Below, piece by piece: positions 59,125 through 64,000 of a stretch of DNA of 64,000 nucleotides. How positions within the stretch are numbered: the first letter of the stretch is position 1; each line of letters starts with the position of its first letter. This DNA comes from Rhizoctonia solani (lineage: Eukaryota; Basidiomycota; Agaricomycetes; Cantharellales; Ceratobasidiaceae). The translations under genes and the position numbers were made by a program. Under the pieces are notes generated by a model, which was not told the DNA's origin, did no database searches, and was given only the letters and a program-made list of their open reading frames with translations. The DNA is taken from positions 1,364,001 to 1,428,000 of the forward strand of contig NC_057385.1 in the NCBI RefSeq assembly GCF_016906535.1, in the 5' to 3' direction.

Positions 59125-59213
59125 GGTCGGAGTAAGGAAGTTAGGAACACGAGATTCGAGAGTGAGGTCAGACCACGTGACATCTCCGATAGACGCGCTT
59201 ATTCTCTACTACA
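59125..59213. promoter_or_regulatory. Very short divergent promoter between ARL8 and the MYND gene
   Basis: Only 89 bp lie between two divergent start codons, so transcription start sites must be very close or overlap. The segment holds TCACGTGG-like GACCACGTGACA (59171-59182), a CACGTG E-box palindrome, which may be bound by a bHLH factor serving both genes. Confidence 0.55.
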
Positions 59214-60835
59214 ATGTCAGACAACCTCTCGCCCGCCGAACTCGTACAGTTGGTCAAGAAAGACCCCAAAAGGGTCATTGAAACAATTAAGACACAGCCA
59301 TACGATGAATCTATCTTCAGGGATATCCACGGTGCGGTCATGCAGGTCCACCCAAGCTCATCTGAATGGAAGATATTACGAAACGCAAACTTTTACGAGT
59401 TCTACCAGACGGTATTACTTTCAGACCAATATGAAATAAGTGTAAGACTTTGTTTGAATACCCGAGAATGCAATACCGAACCTGGTTTCAGTCGCCTACT
59501 TGGATTCAAGTGGCCAAGCTTCAAGCGGACTATTACAAGCGCGATTTGAGTTCACACGGCAACAATGCTGGTCCGATTGAACAGATGACATTGCTCATTA
59601 ATCGTATATCGAACTCACGTCACGAAATTTTGACAATGAGACGAAGGCGTCGATACAATTCGAAGAATTGACGAGTTTGATATCATTCGCAACAGTACTA
59701 CGTACGCAGGGTATTAGACTATGAACCCAGACTGACTATGAACATATAGCGATCTCCCTATGCTTCTTGATATCTCTGTCCGCGTTCTGTTACGCGCCAA
59801 ATTGCGGACGCCGATACCAAGCGCATAACCGCCCTAGTGCCCGACCCATTTAAAACCAACGCGGTGCACTTACTCCCGCCGGTCAACGAAAGTAGTGACA
59901 TACAAGCAATCCAGTCCGCGTTCGTACGCGTGCTCGGGATGCAGCGCAACACACTCGCCAAGATACCCTATCAGAAATGGATCTGGCTGAAGCTTGTGGG
60001 CGTTACACAAATGGCAACGGAATGGCCGTCCATGGGCGACGACGCGCTGGAGATCTTACTTGATCTCGTTTGGGAATCTATTGGAGATAGCTCCAAGGCA
60101 GGTCCCTCAGATCGCAAGAATTCGATTGAACTTTTGGGGTGCGTACTTGATATGTACACCGTCGACCCAAGTGTGACCCTGGTCCATCTTATAGACGTGC
60201 GGTGACCAAGATGCCTACTCCCACATCTTTTTCGAGAGGCAGGGCGAACACATCTTCCCGATGCTTTCCCGCCTAGTCCTGACCGATACGAAGGTCTTCG
60301 CGAATATTACTGAAAAAGGTACGCACTTTGCCCCTGATACCGAAAATCAGCTAAACGCAATTATTACTAGCCGCGACATGCAAACGTCTCCAAGCAAGTA
60401 TGAAGCTCCAGATGTCTCGCTGTCCTGAAAGCACCAAGAAACAGCTGCAGGAGCAAATGATGCCCATTTTCTTGCCCGTGCTCTTTAAATTGCGCTCACT
60501 CGCCAATTCAAATACAAATAATCCACAGACGAAGCTTGCGAGTGATACCGCTAAAGCGTGGGCCGAAATTGGTGAATATTCGAGATTACCAGGAGAGTGC
60601 GTGCAGGACTTGAAGGACAAGAGTGGAGGTCTGGTTGGATGCAGCCGTGTCCGGTGCCCATATATGGGCAGACTGCGCTTGGAATGATGCGTTGCGCGCG
60701 TTGTAAGAAGAAGCAGTATTGCGATGAGCGTTGCCAGCATAGGTGAGCCAAACCTCTAGTCGCTGAATGTTGAACTCACTGCATTTCAGGGACTGGACCG
60801 AGGGTAAGCACAAGGAAGAGTGCAAGCCTGCCTGA
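59214..60835 (+). CDS. MYND zinc-finger protein, with three or more apparent frameshifts
   Basis: The start is MSDNLSPAELVQLVKKDPKR. Helical segments follow: RDIHGAVMQVHPSSSEWKIL, YRTWFQSPTWIQVAKLQADY, ASIQFEELTSLISFATVLRT, RITALVPDPFKTNAVHLLPP, WPSMGDDALEILLDLVWESI and CPESTKKQLQEQMMPIFLPV. The C-terminal MYND finger reads GCSRVRC, MMRCARCKKKQYCDERCQHR and DWTEGKHKEECKPA; its Cys and His spacing fits two zinc sites. MYND fingers bind proline-containing peptides; the helical part is an uncharacterised fungal region. The frame breaks at the T run 59628-59631, at GG 59806-59807 and at CCC 60657-60659, each restored by one extra base of the same kind. The junction near 60139-60203 is also unclear. 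The stop is at 60833-60835. Confidence 0.8.
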
Positions 60836-61871
60836 GTCGACCAACGTGCTATCTCGTCTACCTTGGCCACTGATTTCTTAGAGCGTTCCAGTCACGTTTG
60901 CAGCGTGTATCCCATTGTCTAAAATAAACGCAAAATATGGCACTTGCGAATTGATACGCATATACTCGCAAATTTCATATATTAATGGAATCGTGATTTC
61001 GACGCCTACGTGCACAAAGCAAGAAAAACGCTGCAGTTCAACTACTGACTATTATTACATCAATGCTTCAGGTCAACTTTCATCCTCTCCTGTCCGTAAG
61101 TGCCTTCCCTTCCAAACCCAGGGAATTATGTCGATAACATGGCATAAAATCATGAAATAGTTGAGCTAAAGGAAGAAGCAGTGAAACCAAGAACGGGGAA
61201 GAAATTATCCCCGCGCGCCTCGCCAGGCACTTTGAAGTGCAATGCGTTTGGCCTAAATCGAATATTTAGACAGCCGCCCCGGACAATAGGAAAGAAGTCG
61301 ACTGGTTCTGGCTTACCTGTTCGAGAGTCACACTTCCTTCACGAACGTCGATCCCATCAGGTTCGTCATCATCATCGTCAGCGTCCATGGAGGTCTCTCG
61401 CATGCCTCCGAACCGGCCTGCTTACCCAATTGGGCAACTGTCAGTAATCGCGTATGAGTCGGCTACAACGAACAATGAAAAGGAGAGCGCCGGGTGGATG
61501 TAAGGTTTGTAACCCAAGTCTAAACCGCCCTGAGGCTTAATTTGCTGTGTGGACAGGGGTGGTAGACTGGCTGGAGCATTGGAAGAGATCTACTCCACCA
61601 CCTGTCCAACCAGCCTTTCCCACAATCCTCCTATCACCGGCCCGTAACGTGGGCGAACACCCGATCGCTTAGCAATCCACGAGGGATCTCACCCATCCCG
61701 ACCCCAAAACACCACAACCACACTGAAATCAAGTGGCACGAATTTGCGTAATCCTGCACTGGCCCGGTTGGGTGAAGCCAGATCTCACCGGCGCTCTCAA
61801 ACTGCCACATAAAAATGAAAAATAAACGCAAACTTTGGAACCCCTATTGAAGAAACAAGAAAGCAAACCCT
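60836..61871. other. Convergent intergenic region
   Basis: Between the MYND gene and the VWFA gene, both ending here. A plus-strand open frame (61181-61447) is basic but has no motif. An imperfect inverted repeat occurs at about 61553-61615 (GGACAGG ... CCTGTCC arms), possibly a terminator-like hairpin. Confidence 0.45.
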
Positions 61872-64000
61872 CTAATAATCCCCTTGGGGTTGATGGCAAC
61901 CCCAGCCAGCTCCTAGCACAACACGAGAAATCAAAAACTCGAGATGCTCACCTGCACCAAAGGCATTCCCGCCAAACATCGGATTCGCCTTCTCAACCCC
62001 GGTGCCAAACACCGAAAGTCCCTGTGCGCCAGTGCTGAACGTCGGGAAGTCAGTCACAACACGTCGTGGAGGCGAAGTAGGGGAGTGGCTCGTTGCGCGT
62101 GGTGGGGGGCTAGTAGGCGGGGTACGAGGCGGAGGTGTTGGAGGAGATCGGTAAGTGCGTGTGGTGTATCCCATATTAAGGTATTTGTCAGTGAAACGTG
62201 AACCTTTAACCTGTGAATTTGTGTAAGCAATAAGTTTAGCGTTCGCATACAAATAGCAAATTCCCAGTATTGTTTTATTCATCTTCCACCGACCCACCGG
62301 CCCATGGGCCACCACGCCTTGAAATCCAAGATATAATAAAACCCACCTTTTTCAAATGCGGTCGAGCATCCTGTATCGTACGTGCATTAGTCCAGACTTG
62401 CACGTTGTGCTTGGCTTCGTCCGATTCGCGATAAATGTTCTCGACAACCATTCGCTGTGGTATATTTTGTAATCGATCGAGTCAGGTTGAAATGCGACCG
62501 CCGGAAATCGAGAGGAACGAGTCGAGGTAAAAGTATTCAGTCGGAGATGCATTTAGCAAGATCGGGCAAGTCCAAGCAAATCGGGCGTAAGAAGCAACGT
62601 GCGCATATACCATGTCCAATCATATTGTAACGAGTCCCAGACGCATCCGGAGCATGCCAGCGGGATGAGCAAACCCACATTCGTTCGTTCAAGTTGATCA
62701 TCGTCATGTATCGATGACCCACCACACGTGTGGATCCGCCCAACCACCACAAATATCAGTCGAACAACACGTAAAAAACACGTTGTGGAGCATGCGCCCA
62801 CGTTGAGATCGAATGGCGAACGAAGAGTCGGGTATTGCGTAGGTGAAAAATGAAACATAGGCGAGGGTTCGTGTAATCGTTTATGGTTCCAATCATTCGA
62901 GTAATCACGTATCATGCCGTTGATTGTGCGTGTACCGTGCCGGATTATTGAAATAATCGCGCATTATACCAAATTATTGAGACAGTTGAATGATGTCCGA
63001 ATTATCCCAAATGATCGTATATTGATCAATCGACGAAGTCACCGGGTTGTAAGTAGAACATTCATAAAAAATTGCTCCCACGAACGCACCTTAACACCAT
63101 CTCCACGTAATAACAGTTTTTCGTGCAGCTCCCGTGCAACATCGTCTACAGATTGCTGACCTCCAAGAATCCTGGGAAGAGTTATTCGTTAGTTTTGGAT
63201 CCGTAAATGCATGGTTTAAAACAAATAAGGCCAAAAATAAAATGCGTGTGTTTCTTAGATTATGCGGAATATGGGGGTGACCTATGGATTAAACAATCAA
63301 GGTCACCGCCACGGATCATTGATACGATTGCACGGATACCCCCAACTGTATCCGATTGATCGATATTGGGTAAGGCTCGGTCAGATATCAGCCATGGGTA
63401 CCCCAACGCACAACTAAGACCCAATTGCAAAGTAGATCAATACCAATCATGAGCTTGGAAGCGCCAAAGCCGACGCGACCGAAAGCGTAACCCAATTGGC
63501 CAAATCGGGAAAGCAGTGCTCTGCCGTGACTGAGGTTCGGACACTGCCCATACGTTGAACTCAGGGAGATAGGTATGGTAGAAGGTATCGACGCGAGCCG
63601 AACAATTTCGCGAGAGAGAAATTCGAAGAAAAATAGGGCTGGAGTTCCAAAACGTACCGTTCAGCCACAGCCGCTCCAACCTCTCTAATTAACCGTTCCA
63701 TATCCAAATTTTCCAAAACACTGCCAATAATCGCGCGCGAGAGGAGTGAAGCCGTTGTCAACCTGTTGACACATTAATACCGAATGACCGCAGTGAGTCA
63801 ATTCGAACGCACGGAACCATGAGACCAGAAGTGATGGATGTGAGAGCGGTGTAAAAGTCATTAGCGTGAGCGTAGCCTGAGAGAGCTGGCTCGCATGCAA
63901 CAAAGAACTACAAGATTGTTAGTAGTCGAAAATAATAAGAATGTAATGAACGGACGAGAACAATACCGCGCTGGGCGAGTTCACGCGCAATAACAAGCGG
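61872..64000 (-). CDS. Fungal VWFA-domain protein, C-terminal part (5' end beyond the window)
   Basis: The right window edge cuts the gene, so the MIDAS-bearing N-terminal half (where DxSxS is expected) is missing. The visible exons read LVIARELAQRG, FFVACEPALSGYAHANDFYT, ALTSITSGLMVP, LTTASLLSRAIIGSVLENLD, MERLIREVGAAVAER, ILGGQQSVDDVARELHEKLL, MVVENIYRESDEAKHNVQVW and RTIQDARPHLKK, then GSRFTDKYLNMGYTTRTYRS and a Pro/Thr/Ser-rich tail (PPTPPPRTPPTSPPPRATSH), ending GWGCHQPQGDY at 61872. FFVACEPALSGY and IIGSVLENLDMERLIREVG match the fungal von Willebrand A-domain proteins related to alpha-kinase VwkA-type modules. Their role is not established. The penultimate intron would be only 39 bp and in phase, so it may be retained as coding sequence. 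Confidence 0.8.

Noticed and set aside
1..64000. CRISPR arrays, bacterial operons, prophage or a secondary metabolite cluster
   Set aside because: No spaced direct repeats, no polyketide or peptide synthetase modules, and gene content is that of a eukaryotic nuclear genome.

Overview
The window reads as nuclear DNA of a filamentous basidiomycete. Genes are dense on both strands and split by many 45-75 bp introns with GT-AG ends, a few with GC-AG ends. Single-copy fungal housekeeping genes are mixed with families typical of Agaricomycetes (DUF7330-like, DUF6593-like and VWFA-type proteins). The DUF7330-like pair suggests Rhizoctonia or a relative in the Ceratobasidiaceae; that is an inference from family content, not a database result. 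No bacterial operon, CRISPR array, rRNA, convincing tRNA, prophage or intact transposon was seen.

Layout. 0.3-4.9 kb (minus): a multi-pass membrane protein and two DUF7330-like proteins. 5.6-6.8 kb (plus): PDX1, the E3-binding protein of pyruvate dehydrogenase. 6.9-12.6 kb: the checkpoint clamp subunit RAD1 (minus), divergent from a HUL5/UBE3C-type HECT ubiquitin ligase (plus). 12.8-19.9 kb (minus): a DUF6593-like protein, a class II DAHP synthase (shikimate pathway) and a large class I methyltransferase with a disordered N-terminus. 19.9-24.4 kb holds no gene I can support. 24.4-28.5 kb (plus): the U3 snoRNP protein IMP4 and an MCM1/SRF-type MADS-box factor. 29.7-34.0 kb (minus): an RRM plus YTH m6A-reader protein. 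34.0-38.2 kb is a second gene desert. 38.2-46.3 kb: SNF5-family remodeller subunit (minus), RAD4/XPC (plus) and the tRNA m1A58 methyltransferase subunit TRM61 (minus). 47.0-53.1 kb: four genes of unknown function. 55.5-60.8 kb: VPS45 (plus), ARL8 (minus) and a MYND zinc-finger protein (plus). 61.9 kb to the right edge (minus): the C-terminal part of a fungal VWFA-domain protein, cut by the window end.

The genes form no single pathway. Loose themes are genome maintenance and chromatin (RAD1, RAD4, SNF5), RNA (IMP4, TRM61, YTH), and trafficking (VPS45, ARL8). Several pairs start divergently from short shared intergenic segments: 89 bp for ARL8/MYND, 188 bp for SNF5/RAD4, 394 bp for RAD1/HUL5.

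The most striking observation is quality-related or evolutionary. Genes from 5.6 to 20 kb read cleanly across all exons. Many conserved genes from 24 kb onward (IMP4, RAD4, VPS45, the MYND protein and two unknown genes) need small indels, mostly one base missing from a homopolymer, to keep the family reading frame. Either the assembly has uncorrected homopolymer errors there, or this copy of the region is decaying. I saw no clear sign of a wholly new biological system.
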